A DNA stretch of 64,000 nucleotides from contig JBFLZR010000004.1 in NCBI GenBank assembly GCA_040756055.1, forward strand, positions 1 to 64,000. The letters are read 5' to 3'. Shown here piece by piece: positions 35,209-44,612 of this stretch (its first letter is position 1; each line of letters starts with the position of its first letter). The stretch comes from Candidatus Zixiibacteriota bacterium. GTDB lineage: Bacteria; Zixibacteria; MSB-5A5; GN15; FEB-12. A program made the position numbers and the translations under genes. The notes beneath the pieces are model-generated. The model saw only the letters and a program-made list of their open reading frames with translations. It did no database searches and had not been told where the DNA came from.

Positions 35209-37091
35209 CCCTCCTTGCGGCCGAAAAACTCAGCAAACGGTTCAACGATCAAGTCATCTTCGATGATGTCTCTTTCACCGTCAAGACCGGCGACCGGATT
35301 GGCCTCGTGGGCAAAAACGGCAGCGGCAAAACCACTCTCTTCGATTTGCTGGTTGGTTATCAGCAGTGCGATTCAGGGACGATCAACAAAAGCCGCAGGT
35401 GCCTGATAGATTATGCCGAGCAGGACAAGACGGAACTTCTCCAGCACAGTCTGTTTGACTACGTTGCTTCGGCTCGACAGGACCTGCTCGACCTTCGTCG
35501 GAAAATCGCTCATCTCGAAGAACATCTTGCCAGTCGCCCCTCGGATCAGTCAACTCTTGCCGAGTTGGGGCATCTTCAAAATCGATACGAGCATGAGGGC
35601 GGGTTCGGATTCGAAAACGAAATCAAGACTATACTGCTCGGGCTGAGTTTCCCCGTCGAGCGCCATAAAGATTTGCTGGTCAATTTCTCCGGCGGCGAGA
35701 AGAACCGGGCCGGTCTTGCCCGCATTCTGGCCGGGAAGGGCAACCTGCTGCTTTTGGACGAACCGACCAACCATCTGGATATCGAATCGACACTCTGGCT
35801 CGAGGATTACCTGACCAAGACCGATAAAGCCTATATCGTTGTCTCGCACGATCGCGCTTTCCTTCAGAATACCGTGCAGGCGGTGTGGGAGATTCAGTCC
35901 GCCAAAATTGATACTTATGTGGGGACTTTCGAAAAGTATCTAAGCGAGCGGGCCGAGCGCCGACGCCTTCACGAACACCGCTACCGCCACCAGCAGGAGG
36001 AAATCCTCAGGCTCGAAGACTACGTCAGGCGCAACATGGCCGGCCAGAAAACCAAGCAGGCTCAGTCGAAACTGAAGTACCTTCAGCGCATCAAACGCCT
36101 CCCCCCGCCAAAGACCGATGGCCGCGGACCGACTATCAGAGTACAGTCATCCGGCCGCTCTTACGCTCATGTTCTGGCGGTTGACGATGTAGCGGTCGGT
36201 TATGGCGACACCACCGTTGTAACGAATGTCAGTTTCGATCTCTACCGCGGTGACCGGGTCGGACTTATTGGCGCCAACGGTTCGGGCAAAACGACCCTGC
36301 TCAAGACACTCATTGGGGAACTGGGGCCTATACAGGGTGATATCAAACTCGGTAACAATGTCGATGTGGCTTATTTCGATCAGGAGCTTACGGATCTCGA
36401 TCCCGACCGCACCGTGCTGGAAAACCTCTGGGAGGTTGACCCGACTGCGGAGATGGGGACTATCCGGTCGTTTCTGGGGAGATTCGGCTTTACGGGTGAT
36501 GATTCACTTAAGAAAGTGGCCATGTTGTCCGGCGGCGAGAAGACCAAACTCTCTCTGGCCAGGCTATTATATCATCCCGCCAACTTCATAATATTCGACG
36601 AGCCTACCAACCATCTGGATATAGTATCGCGCGAGGTTCTCGAGGAAGCGCTCGGTGCATATGACGGCAGCCTCCTGATAGTCAGCCATGACCGTTATTT
36701 CCTCGATAAGGTAGTGAATAAAATAATTTATGTCCGCAACGGTTCGATAAGCATTTACAGCGGCAACTATTCGTTCTTCCGCGAAAAGACCGAGCGGATG
36801 GCTGCCGAAGCGGCTCCGGACAGGAAGCCGAAATCGAAGCAATCTTATTTCGAGTTCAAGGAGAAATCCCGCCAACGCTCACGGCTCAAAAAAGACATTC
36901 AATCGACCCGCTCCAAAATAGCCGATCTTGAAAAGGAAGTTGCCGCCCTTACCGAGGCGATTGACCATGGCATCCCGCGCTCGGATTGGGAGAAACTGGC
37001 TGAAAGCACCGAGCGCAAAAATGCACTGGAAGATGAGATACTGCGGTTGTATCATAAGCTGGACGAGTTGGAGGCTGTGGACCTTGATTAA
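35205..37091 (+). CDS. ABC-F family ATPase (Uup/EttA-like)
   Basis: A 628-residue soluble ABC-F protein with two ATPase domains: Walker A GKNGSGKTT and GANGSGKTT, signatures FSGGEKNR and LSGGEKTK, Walker B plus D-loop LLDEPTNHLD and FDEPTNHLD. The linker is helical and basic (RHQQEEILRLEDYVRRNMAGQKTKQAQSK) and the C-terminus is a coiled coil (about 560-625), the arrangement of Uup. Members act on ribosomes in translation rescue or tuning. ATGA overlap with the upstream gene. Confidence 0.92.
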   Translation: MTLLAAEKLSKRFNDQVIFDDVSFTVKTGDRIGLVGKNGSGKTTLFDLLVGYQQCDSGTINKSRRCLIDYAEQDKTELLQHSLFDYVASARQDLLDLRRKIAHLEEHLASRPSDQSTLAELGHLQNRYEHEGGFGFENEIKTILLGLSFPVERHKDLLVNFSGGEKNRAGLARILAGKGNLLLLDEPTNHLDIESTLWLEDYLTKTDKAYIVVSHDRAFLQNTVQAVWEIQSAKIDTYVGTFEKYLSERAERRRLHEHRYRHQQEEILRLEDYVRRNMAGQKTKQAQSKLKYLQRIKRLPPPKTDGRGPTIRVQSSGRSYAHVLAVDDVAVGYGDTTVVTNVSFDLYRGDRVGLIGANGSGKTTLLKTLIGELGPIQGDIKLGNNVDVAYFDQELTDLDPDRTVLENLWEVDPTAEMGTIRSFLGRFGFTGDDSLKKVAMLSGGEKTKLSLARLLYHPANFIIFDEPTNHLDIVSREVLEEALGAYDGSLLIVSHDRYFLDKVVNKIIYVRNGSISIYSGNYSFFREKTERMAAEAAPDRKPKSKQSYFEFKEKSRQRSRLKKDIQSTRSKIADLEKEVAALTEAIDHGIPRSDWEKLAESTERKNALEDEILRLYHKLDELEAVDLD

Positions 37092-37704
37092 AATCCTATC
37101 GATATCGGGTTCGCCGGTCAAAGAAGCATCGACAGACATAATTCTTCACAGGCTTTCGGAGGCTGTCATAGATGCTCTTGGACCGCACGAGACGGCCGAG
37201 ATGTCTTTTGTGAAACTCAACGACTTGAAATTCATCCCTTGCCAGGCCTGCGGCGAGGCGCCCACTCCCCGCTTTTGCTTCTGGGACGACCTCAACGAGG
37301 TTTACGACCTGCTCGTAAACGAATGCGACCTTCTTCTGTTCGGCTCACCGGTTTATTTTGATTCGGTGTCGGCCCAGGCCAAAGCATTTATAGACAGATG
37401 CAACTGTTTCCGGCCCGCTGATTTCGAAAACTCCGACCCGGCCCATGACTTCATCAAACTGCTGAAGAAGAAACGTCCGGGGGCCATCATCCTTGTCGGC
37501 GGTGAGAACGGGTATTACGAAGGCGCCCGACGTGTTATCGCCGGATTCTTCAAGTGGGTGGAGGTGGTTAACGAAGGTCTCATTACCTATGCCTCTCCGG
37601 AGTTCAGGAAAAAAGGCAGCGCCGCGGATGACGCTGAGCTCTCCGCCCGGATAGGCGAGCTGGGCAAACATCTCGCATCGGTACTCATAAAGAAGACAGA
37701 GTGA
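37084..37704 (+). CDS. Flavodoxin-fold NAD(P)H oxidoreductase / iron-sulfur flavoprotein-like
   Basis: A 206-residue protein starting at TTG 37084, 8 nt inside the end of the ABC-F gene, with GGAGG upstream. It opens with the flavodoxin phosphate loop ISGSPVKEAS. A CQACGEAPTPRFC cysteine group at about residues 50-65 resembles the [4Fe-4S] region of iron-sulfur flavoproteins. LLFGSPVYFDSVSAQAKAFIDR is the typical FMN-binding follow-on. Likely a cytosolic electron-transfer flavoprotein; partner unknown. Confidence 0.75.
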   Translation: MIKILSISGSPVKEASTDIILHRLSEAVIDALGPHETAEMSFVKLNDLKFIPCQACGEAPTPRFCFWDDLNEVYDLLVNECDLLLFGSPVYFDSVSAQAKAFIDRCNCFRPADFENSDPAHDFIKLLKKKRPGAIILVGGENGYYEGARRVIAGFFKWVEVVNEGLITYASPEFRKKGSAADDAELSARIGELGKHLASVLIKKTE

Positions 37705-37708
37705 AGTT

Positions 37709-38371
37709 ATGTTTGAGGATCCAGAATCCATCATACGATACTACGAGCAGCGCGCCCCCGAATACGAACAGATTTACTACCGCGACATTCCGCAGAAGCA
37801 AAAGGAACTCGCGGTTCTGTCGGAAGACCTCAAACAATTGTCCCGAGACAAAACTGTTCTTGACCTGGCTTGCGGCACCGGCTACTGGACAGTGAGGATC
37901 TCCCGGACGGCGAGTTATATTCTGGCCAGCGATATCTCGGGCGAAATGATCGACGAAGCGAAAAAGAAGAGCTACCGGTGCCCGGTAGATTTTGTAAGAG
38001 CCGACCTGTACCATCTGCCGGTTGCCGCCGGCTCATTTGATCTCATAACTCTCGGCTTCTGGTTTTCGCACGAACCCCTGCAGAATTATGATGTCTTCTG
38101 CGGAATGCTTAAGCCTCTGCTATCCGAAAATGGGAAGATCTGGATGATTGACAACAACCCTCCCGCCGAAGGTCCCGACCTGCAGTCGGTCGGCACTGAT
38201 AAATACGGCAACAATTATAAGCAGCGGTTTCTCAATTCCGGCAAAGAGTTCGCCATATTGAAGAACTATTTCAGCGAAAACCAGCTTCGGGACATTTTCG
38301 GTAAGTACTATCAGATCGAGCGCCTGACGAATGACGAATGCTATTGGTCAATTGTCCTGTCGGCTCACTGA
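37709..38371 (+). CDS. Class I SAM-dependent methyltransferase
   Basis: A 220-residue methyltransferase with motif I VLDLACGTGYWT (about residues 49-60), an acidic end of strand 2 in SDISGEMIDEA, and a FDLITLGFWFSHEP motif IV region. Substrate unknown; small-molecule methylation is most likely. It follows the flavoprotein with a 4-nt gap, so it is the last gene of the run beginning near 31229. Confidence 0.85.
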   Translation: MFEDPESIIRYYEQRAPEYEQIYYRDIPQKQKELAVLSEDLKQLSRDKTVLDLACGTGYWTVRISRTASYILASDISGEMIDEAKKKSYRCPVDFVRADLYHLPVAAGSFDLITLGFWFSHEPLQNYDVFCGMLKPLLSENGKIWMIDNNPPAEGPDLQSVGTDKYGNNYKQRFLNSGKEFAILKNYFSENQLRDIFGKYYQIERLTNDECYWSIVLSAH

Positions 38372-38444
38372 TTTGGCTTGCGTGGTCTAATCGGTTGTGT
38401 ACCAAAAGGTTGGGTTGCGTGGACGAAGAGGATCAATATCTCCC

Positions 38445-38472
38445 TTGCCAAAGTTGAGGAAATTCATATATT
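38445..38472 (+). promoter_or_regulatory. Possible promoter of the rpmE cluster
   Basis: TTGCCA (38445-38450), 16-nt spacer, TATATT (38467-38472), about 88 nt before the rpmE GTG. Confidence 0.45.
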
Positions 38473-38560
38473 ACTACGCTTGGGTTGCCGACATATCCCG
38501 GGAACCCGGCTGTGTTAATTAGGTTAGCAAACAAGAGAACTCGAATAAAGGACAATTGCT

Positions 38561-38773
38561 GTGAAATCCGGAATTCATCCTGAGTATCATGAACTCGAAA
38601 TCACCTGTGCCTGCGGCGCCAAATACAAGACGCGGTCCACAAGAAAAGAGATCAAGGTTGAGATCTGTGCCAACTGTCATCCCTTCTTCACCGGCAAGCA
38701 GAAACTGATCGACACCGCCGGTCGTGTCGAGCGTTTCCGTCGCAAATACAAGTTGGATCAAAAGAGCGAGTAG
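38561..38773 (+). CDS. rpmE: 50S ribosomal protein L31 (zinc-type)
   Basis: A 70-residue L31 beginning at GTG 38561 with AAAGGA upstream. The four zinc cysteines are present as CACG (Cys16, Cys18) and CANC (Cys36, Cys39), followed by [20 protein letters not shown]. Leads the rpmE-DUF1385-prfA-prmC cluster. Confidence 0.95.
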   Translation: MKSGIHPEYHELEITCACGAKYKTRSTRKEIKVEICANCHPFFTGKQKLIDTAGRVERFRRKYKLDQKSE

Positions 38774-38896
38774 TTCAAAAATTCTCACGATTTTGTATCA
38801 GCGGTGCGTATCTATGTAGTGTAGGGCGCCACCGCTTTATAATTTATTGACTGACACCATCGAGCGATGGCGAGTACACGCAGAAAGTAGAAAGAC

Positions 38897-39865
38897 ATGC
38901 CCGATCTGAACATTGGCGGACAAGCCGTAATTGAAGGCGTAATGATGCGCTCGGCCGACAGAATCGCGACGGCCGTTCGAAAGCCCAATGGCCAGATCCT
39001 GGTCAAAACCGAAGACTACATCTCCCTCTCAAAACGGCACAAGCTGCTTAACATCCCTGTTATCCGGGGAGCAATCGCCTTCGTCGAGATGCTCATCATC
39101 GGAATCAAGACCCTCAATTTCTCCGCCGACATCGCCATGAAGGAAATCGAGAAAGAAGAAGCTGCCAGAAACGGAAAAGAATACGAAGAGAAGCAGCGCA
39201 AGTCCAATGCTCTCTGGCTGGCCTTCAGCGCCGTGATGGCCATCGGATTGGGTATCCTGATTTTCTTTTTCACGCCGCTGGCTATTTCGAACTATTTCAA
39301 GGTCGATGAAAACGCGGTCTCGTTCAACCTTATTGCCGGGGCCATAAGACTTGCCATGTTCGTCGCCTACGTGTGGATTATCTCGCTTTTCGGGGAGTTC
39401 AGGCGAATCTTTCAGTATCACGGGGCGGAGCATAAAGCCATTTTCGCTCATGAGATGGGCGATGACCTCACGCCGGAGAGAGCCGCCTGCCACACGCGTT
39501 TTCACCCGAGATGCGGTACCTCGTTTATTCTGATTGTCGCCCTGACGGCGATTCTCATCTACGCTGTCTCCGACTCCATCTATGCTCTATACACCGGCCA
39601 CGCCCCCGCCCTGCTGACCCGCTTCGCGATCCACTTTTCGCTTTTACCTATTGTCGCCGGAGGCTCCTACGAGCTCCTTAAGATTTCCGGAAAAACTCGT
39701 GAGAGCCGCCTTACCCGGGTTCTAATAAAACCGGGTCTGTGGCTCCAGAAGATCACCACCAAAGAGCCATCGATGGATCAGCTCGAGGTCGGAATAACCG
39801 CATTGAAGGCCTCTCTTGGCCTGGTTCCGGCCACCATTGAAGCCGACAAGACTCCCGTCTCTTAG
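38897..39865 (+). CDS. DUF1385 membrane protein
   Basis: A 322-residue integral membrane protein with the family hallmarks: start GGQAVIEGVMMRS, RGAIAFVEMLIIGIKTL, EFRRIFQYHGAEHKAI and a CHTRFHPRCGTSF cysteine/histidine cluster between membrane segments, which could bind metal. About five TM helices. Members occur next to rpmE and prfA in many phyla, but the function is unknown. Confidence 0.9.
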   Translation: MPDLNIGGQAVIEGVMMRSADRIATAVRKPNGQILVKTEDYISLSKRHKLLNIPVIRGAIAFVEMLIIGIKTLNFSADIAMKEIEKEEAARNGKEYEEKQRKSNALWLAFSAVMAIGLGILIFFFTPLAISNYFKVDENAVSFNLIAGAIRLAMFVAYVWIISLFGEFRRIFQYHGAEHKAIFAHEMGDDLTPERAACHTRFHPRCGTSFILIVALTAILIYAVSDSIYALYTGHAPALLTRFAIHFSLLPIVAGGSYELLKISGKTRESRLTRVLIKPGLWLQKITTKEPSMDQLEVGITALKASLGLVPATIEADKTPVS

Positions 39866-39940
39866 CTACGCCGCGATATAACAACTTGCTCTGCTACAAA
39901 AATTCTTGTAACATTGTTTAAATTTTCAGGTTGGAAGAGT

Positions 39941-41020
39941 ATGCTTGAACTGGTAGAAAAATTAGAACAAAAGCTCAAAAACATAGACAACCAGATGTCC
40001 GATCCGGCGATTTTGTCCAATCAGAAGAAGATGATTGAACTCAACCGGGAACGGCGCCAACTCGTGGATATTCTGACTGCGGGAAGGGCCTACAGCAAGG
40101 CGGCAAAGGGAATCGAGGACGCACTGGAAATTATCGAGGAGAGCGACGAGCCGGAGATGGTCGAGATGGCGAAGGAAGAACTGGCTCAATATGAAGCTCA
40201 GATTGACAATCTTGAGATGGAGTTTAAACTCAAGCTGCTTCCGCGGGACCCCAACGACGATAAGGCCGCGATAGTCGAGATTCGCGCCGGCACCGGCGGA
40301 GACGAAGCGGGCATTTTCGTGGGCGATGTTTTCCGCATGTATCAGCGCTATGGGGACTCGAAGCGCTGGAAGATGGAGATCATGAACTCCGCCCCGGCCC
40401 AGTCCGGAGGCTTCAAGGAAATCATCTTTTCGCTCGATGGTGAAGGCGCTTACGGCCTGATGAAGTTCGAGTCCGGCGTTCACCGGGTCCAGCGTGTACC
40501 GCTCACGGAATCTCAGGGAAGAATCCACACCTCGGCCGTAACCGTTGCCGTGTTCCCGGAGGCCGAAGAAGTGGATATCGAGATAAAAGAAAACGAGATT
40601 AAGGTCGATGTCTACCGGTCGTCAGGACCGGGCGGGCAGTCGGTTAATACCACCGATTCCGCCGTCAGGATTACCCACCTTCCCACCGGTTTGGTGGTTA
40701 CCTGTCAGGATGAGAAATCTCAGCTTAAGAATAAAATCAAGGCCATGAAAGTCCTTCGGGCGCGCCTGTATGACCAGATGATCGCCGAACAGGAGGCGAA
40801 GATGACCGCTCAGCGCCGCTCGATGGTTTCCACCGGTGACCGGTCCGCCAAAATCCGCACCTACAATTTTCCGCAGGGGCGCGTCACCGATCACCGCATC
40901 GGCCTGACACTATATCGACTTGAAGAAGTCATGGAAGGCGACCTCGATGGAGTCATCGAGCAGCTGCGTCAGCACGATCAGGAAGAATCACTCAAACTTC
41001 AATCAGCAGATAGAGTTTAG
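39941..41020 (+). CDS. prfA: Peptide chain release factor 1
   Basis: A 359-residue RF1. ATG 39941 has GGAAGAG upstream; an upstream in-frame TTG at 39914 is less likely. The GGQ catalytic motif is at 231-233 ([15 protein letters not shown]), and the stop-codon recognition tripeptide is PLT at 187-189 (PxT class), reading UAA/UAG. It hydrolyses peptidyl-tRNA and is methylated at GGQ by PrmC, encoded two genes downstream. Confidence 0.95.
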   Translation: MLELVEKLEQKLKNIDNQMSDPAILSNQKKMIELNRERRQLVDILTAGRAYSKAAKGIEDALEIIEESDEPEMVEMAKEELAQYEAQIDNLEMEFKLKLLPRDPNDDKAAIVEIRAGTGGDEAGIFVGDVFRMYQRYGDSKRWKMEIMNSAPAQSGGFKEIIFSLDGEGAYGLMKFESGVHRVQRVPLTESQGRIHTSAVTVAVFPEAEEVDIEIKENEIKVDVYRSSGPGGQSVNTTDSAVRITHLPTGLVVTCQDEKSQLKNKIKAMKVLRARLYDQMIAEQEAKMTAQRRSMVSTGDRSAKIRTYNFPQGRVTDHRIGLTLYRLEEVMEGDLDGVIEQLRQHDQEESLKLQSADRV

Positions 41021-41026
41021 GGAATC

Positions 41027-41986
41027 ATGAAAGCACTAAGAATTGTCATCGCGGTAATTCTCACTATCGCGCTATTGTACATCGCCCGCAACAATTCACG
41101 CGGGCGGCCGGAGTATTTCAGTCACAACGAAAACGGATACACTTTCGAATACAATTCCGTGCCCAAGGGCCTGGAGTTCGAAAGGACAAAGATACCGCTG
41201 ACAATCGAAGGCGACATAAACGAGAACGCGTGGCCGATGCTCCGCAGGTCTCGCCCGGGGCAGATTCGCGGCGCCGATCCCGCGACGTTTGACATAATGC
41301 CGATGAGCCCGTGCGATACCGCCGCCAATTGCTATTTCGCCGAGGTCACGGCCGGCGCCAGGAACGGCCGGTTCTACTACTATATCGAGGTGGTCGATAG
41401 CACCGGCGCGGCCCTGGCGACTTTTACCCAGCCGGATGGTTCGCCGTTCATGTTCCGGTTTATCGGAGCCGTACCTTCGGCCATCACACTGACCCACATT
41501 GTGCTGATATTCGCGACCGTTTTCTTTATCAGCATGGCGGCCATGCACGCGCTCGCGCTGATAAAGGGCGGAACCGATGTAATGCCGATGGCCAAATACT
41601 CGCTGCTGGCCGCGGTGTGCGCCTTCCTGGGCGGCTACCCCTTTGGAATTCCCATGAACTGGTACGCGTTCGGGGGAACGTGGGAGGGTGTGCCCTTTGG
41701 CACCGATGCCACCGACAACAAAACCCAGCTTCTGTTCGTCTACCTGTTGTTTGTCACACTTGCCACTCTCGGCACGCTGACGAAGAACAAGTGGGGTAAA
41801 GACCTGTACTCACCGAAAGCGCTCGGATGGTTCGCAATCGGCTCGTTCGCTGTCATGTGGTTCATATATCTGATTCCCCATTCGATCCAGTTCTCCCCCA
41901 CTCTGACTTACGCTTTCTGCTATTCGTGGATCGGGGTGGTGTTTCTGCTGTATCTTATAGGAAGATTACGAAGCGCGCGGGCATGA
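41027..41986 (+). CDS. Unknown multi-TM membrane protein
   Basis: A 319-residue protein I do not recognise. One N-terminal TM (IVIAVILTIALLYIA) is followed by about 130 residues of external domain with two cysteines (CDTAANC) and a beta-rich FYYYIEVVDSTGA segment, then five hydrophobic helices. It lies 6 nt after prfA and its stop overlaps the prmC start codon (ATGA), so it is translationally coupled inside the release-factor operon. Confidence 0.7.
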   Translation: MKALRIVIAVILTIALLYIARNNSRGRPEYFSHNENGYTFEYNSVPKGLEFERTKIPLTIEGDINENAWPMLRRSRPGQIRGADPATFDIMPMSPCDTAANCYFAEVTAGARNGRFYYYIEVVDSTGAALATFTQPDGSPFMFRFIGAVPSAITLTHIVLIFATVFFISMAAMHALALIKGGTDVMPMAKYSLLAAVCAFLGGYPFGIPMNWYAFGGTWEGVPFGTDATDNKTQLLFVYLLFVTLATLGTLTKNKWGKDLYSPKALGWFAIGSFAVMWFIYLIPHSIQFSPTLTYAFCYSWIGVVFLLYLIGRLRSARA

Positions 41987-42876
41987 ACCGCGCTTTTCGA
42001 AAGACCGTGAAGCCGTCAGTTGACAATCTCCCCCGCTTTATTTCCGAGAAGGGCAAAATTCTGGAAAAGGCGGGGATCGAACGCGCCAACGGCGAGGTCG
42101 AAATTATTCTCTGTTATCTTCTCGATATCGGGCGTCTTCAACTCTACCTTCACGGTGAAACCCTCATCGATGATGATATCCTCAAACGCTTCGATGAGAT
42201 CATGGAAAAGCGCCTCACCCGCTATCCTCTGCAGTACATACTCGAAGAGTCGTGGTTTTATGGACGAAAATTCTTTGTCTCACCGGCCGTGATGGTTCCG
42301 ACTCCCGAAACAGAGCTATTGTGCGAATCGGCTCTCAGGTTTATCAAGCAGAAGGGTTATTCAAGACCTCGCATAGCGGATCTCGGTGTCGGGTCCGGAG
42401 TAATTTCTGTAACAATGGCAAAGGAACTGCCCGATTGCGAAATTCTCGCAATTGATGTTTCCTCCGACGCAATCGAGGTCGCAAGAAAGAATGCGGATGA
42501 TCTGGGCGCCTCTGAAAAAATTACATTCGTGCAGTCCGATTACTTCGAGAACATCTCCGATGACGCGCGATTCGACCTCATTATGGCCAACCCGCCTTAT
42601 ATCTCCGACGAAGAGTACAAGAGTCTTCCTCCCGAAGTTCTGGCTGACCCCAGGATTTCGTTGACATCGGGTGAGGAAGGCCTCGATGCCGTCAAAACCA
42701 TTTTGAAAGGCGCTCCGAATTATCTGGCCGGGGGTGGGAGGATCATGTTCGAAATCGGGTACAATCAGGCGGACCGGGTGACACAACTCACCGCCGAAGA
42801 TGATAGGTATAAATCTATCGTGATTTTGAAGGATCTTAACGATATCGACCGGGTGGTAATTCTCGCCTGTGATTGA
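41983..42876 (+). CDS. prmC: Peptide chain release factor N5-glutamine methyltransferase
   Basis: A 297-residue PrmC. ATG 41983 overlaps the preceding stop. A helical N-terminal domain is followed by PTPETELLCE, motif I ADLGVGSGVIS and the catalytic NPPY at 203-206. It methylates the GGQ glutamine of RF1/RF2 with S-adenosylmethionine. Position after prfA is the normal arrangement apart from the membrane gene between them. Confidence 0.95.
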   Translation: MNRAFRKTVKPSVDNLPRFISEKGKILEKAGIERANGEVEIILCYLLDIGRLQLYLHGETLIDDDILKRFDEIMEKRLTRYPLQYILEESWFYGRKFFVSPAVMVPTPETELLCESALRFIKQKGYSRPRIADLGVGSGVISVTMAKELPDCEILAIDVSSDAIEVARKNADDLGASEKITFVQSDYFENISDDARFDLIMANPPYISDEEYKSLPPEVLADPRISLTSGEEGLDAVKTILKGAPNYLAGGGRIMFEIGYNQADRVTQLTAEDDRYKSIVILKDLNDIDRVVILACD

Positions 42877-42881
42877 ACGCC

Positions 42882-43532
42882 ATGCCACGAGAATCACGCG
42901 ACAACAAAATCAAGCGGGCGAAGACCTGCATTAAGCTTCTGAGAAAACATTACCCCGGCGCGAGTACCTCGCTCAAATATAAGTCCGTACACCAGTTGAT
43001 GGTAGCCACGATTCTGTCGGCGCAGTGTACCGATGAACGCGTGAATATGGTAACACCGACTCTCTTTGAGAAGTACCCGGATGTGAGGGCATTTGCCGAT
43101 GCCGACCTTGAAGTGCTCGCTCAGGATATCTTCACCACCGGTTTTTACAACCAGAAGGCCAAATCAATTATCAACTCCGCCAAGGCGCTGATTGAGCGGC
43201 ACAACGGTGAGATACCAAGAAAGCTCGATGATCTCGTTAAGCTGCCCGGTGTGGGACGCAAAACGGCATCGGTGATACTCGGCAACGCCTATGGCATCGC
43301 CGAGGGTATTGTTGTCGACACCCATGTCATGCGCATCAGCCGTCTTCTGGGATTCACGAAGCACGAAGACGCGGTGAAGGTGGAGAACGACCTGATGGAT
43401 ATCATTGAGCGCAGGGAGTGGATAGACTTCTCGCACATGCTGATTCTTCACGGCCGGGCGATTTGCGTGGCCCGCAGACCCGACTGCCCCCGCTGCTTCT
43501 TAAACAAGCTATGCCCTTCGGCAAGACTATAG
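42882..43532 (+). CDS. nth: Endonuclease III
   Basis: A 216-residue DNA glycosylase/AP lyase for oxidised pyrimidines. The HhH-GPD motif LPGVGRKTASVILG supplies the catalytic Lys, and VDTHVMRIS the Asp. The C-terminus carries the [4Fe-4S] loop C-x6-C-x2-C-x5-C. ATG 42882 is preferred over an in-frame TTG at 42873 within the prmC end. It is the last gene of the cluster. Confidence 0.95.
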   Translation: MPRESRDNKIKRAKTCIKLLRKHYPGASTSLKYKSVHQLMVATILSAQCTDERVNMVTPTLFEKYPDVRAFADADLEVLAQDIFTTGFYNQKAKSIINSAKALIERHNGEIPRKLDDLVKLPGVGRKTASVILGNAYGIAEGIVVDTHVMRISRLLGFTKHEDAVKVENDLMDIIERREWIDFSHMLILHGRAICVARRPDCPRCFLNKLCPSARL

Positions 43533-43547
43533 CGTTACAGCAGAAAC

Positions 43548-44255
43548 CTACTTGCGCGCAATTACGTAGATCGACTTCTCATCCACATAGCCCTGTTTTT
43601 CGTACATCTCTTTCAGGGCACGTCCCTTGTCTATTATATCCTCATGGCCACCGGCTGCCTGGAGCCTTCCTATATACTCGTCAACGGTATTGCCAATAAA
43701 CTCAACAAACTGCTTTAACTCTTCCTCGGTTGACTTATCCAGTTGTTCGAACTGATCGATTATGTTCAGCCCAAGTGGCTTGAGCGTCCGGATCACCTCT
43801 GAAGAGGTATATGTCGGGCCGTGGTATTTGCCCAACGCCCGGTCGACCTCGCCCCACCAGTGATGAATATGTCGCTGGGCATTCGGCGCCGTTATCTCCG
43901 GACTCTGCAAGACCTCGCACACGATAAAAAGCCCACCGGGTTTGAGCACCCGTTTCATTTCCGCAAGCACTACGCCGGGCGCTTCTAAATGATGCAGGGA
44001 GTGACGGATCGCCACGGTGTCGAATGAGCTGTCACCGTACGACATCTTGCCGCCATCCATCACCTCGAACTCAAGGCCTCCGTCACAGTTCTCGCGCGCA
44101 GCCTTGACACGCTCGGAGTTGTTGTCGATTCCTATAGCCTCGGCATAGTCGCCAAATGATTCGGTAAGGACTTTCAGAAAATCACCGTGACTGGTGGCAA
44201 CATCGAGGATTCTCCCTCCACTGTAGCTTTTCAGTCTGTCATTCAGTGGATCCAT
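43548..44255 (-). CDS. Class I SAM-dependent methyltransferase
   Basis: A 235-residue methyltransferase of the Methyltransf_11/UbiE-like type: ILDVATSHGDFLKVL (motif I), GIDNNSERVKAA, a DSSFDTVAIRHSLHHL motif and LKPGGLFIVCE. The glycine-rich loop is altered (ATSHGD rather than GxGxG). Substrate unknown. Convergent with nth, 15 nt apart. Confidence 0.85.
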   Translation of the reverse strand: MDPLNDRLKSYSGGRILDVATSHGDFLKVLTESFGDYAEAIGIDNNSERVKAARENCDGGLEFEVMDGGKMSYGDSSFDTVAIRHSLHHLEAPGVVLAEMKRVLKPGGLFIVCEVLQSPEITAPNAQRHIHHWWGEVDRALGKYHGPTYTSSEVIRTLKPLGLNIIDQFEQLDKSTEEELKQFVEFIGNTVDEYIGRLQAAGGHEDIIDKGRALKEMYEKQGYVDEKSIYVIARK

Positions 44256-44612
44256 AAGACTCCTATTGCTTACACTTTACAATTCTCCACGCAAAATAGG
44301 ACATCCCGACAGCGGAGTCAAGGGCGCCCCCGGTTCCAAAGCCTATAGAACAGGTAGAAGACTTCTCCGCCGTTGTGTCGGGTCCTGATTTCCGTTAACG
44401 GAAATTGTGACCCGACACTAAAGTCCAAAGCTCAACGTGGCGGCAGGTCACATCACCGATACTATCGGCGACAGGACCTGCCGCAACCAGTGAGCGGCCG
44501 ATTCTTACGTGTCGATAAGACTGATCGGCTGGAATCTAAAACTTTCCTTGCGCCCCGTTGTTAGTTATTATTATACATCATCTGATCACAAGCTGTTGGA
44601 AGGGGAAATGGT
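44256..44612. other. Intergenic region with a paired inverted-repeat element
   Basis: No gene is seen. It contains the type A + B element at 44375-44484. The remainder is unique AT-rich DNA leading to the antiporter gene, whose GGAAGGGGAA ribosome site precedes ATG 44613. Confidence 0.6.
44375..44484. repeat. Paired nested inverted-repeat element (A + B)
   Basis: Part A: GTGTCGGGTC (44375-44384) / GACCCGACAC (44409-44418) around the palindrome TTTCCGTTAACGGAAA. Part B: CGGCAGGTC (44441-44449) / GACCTGCCG (44475-44483) around CCGAT-ACT-ATCGG. The arms differ from other copies but the pairing is preserved by compensating changes, for example CGGGTC/GACCCG instead of CAGGTC/GACCTG. Confidence 0.75.
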
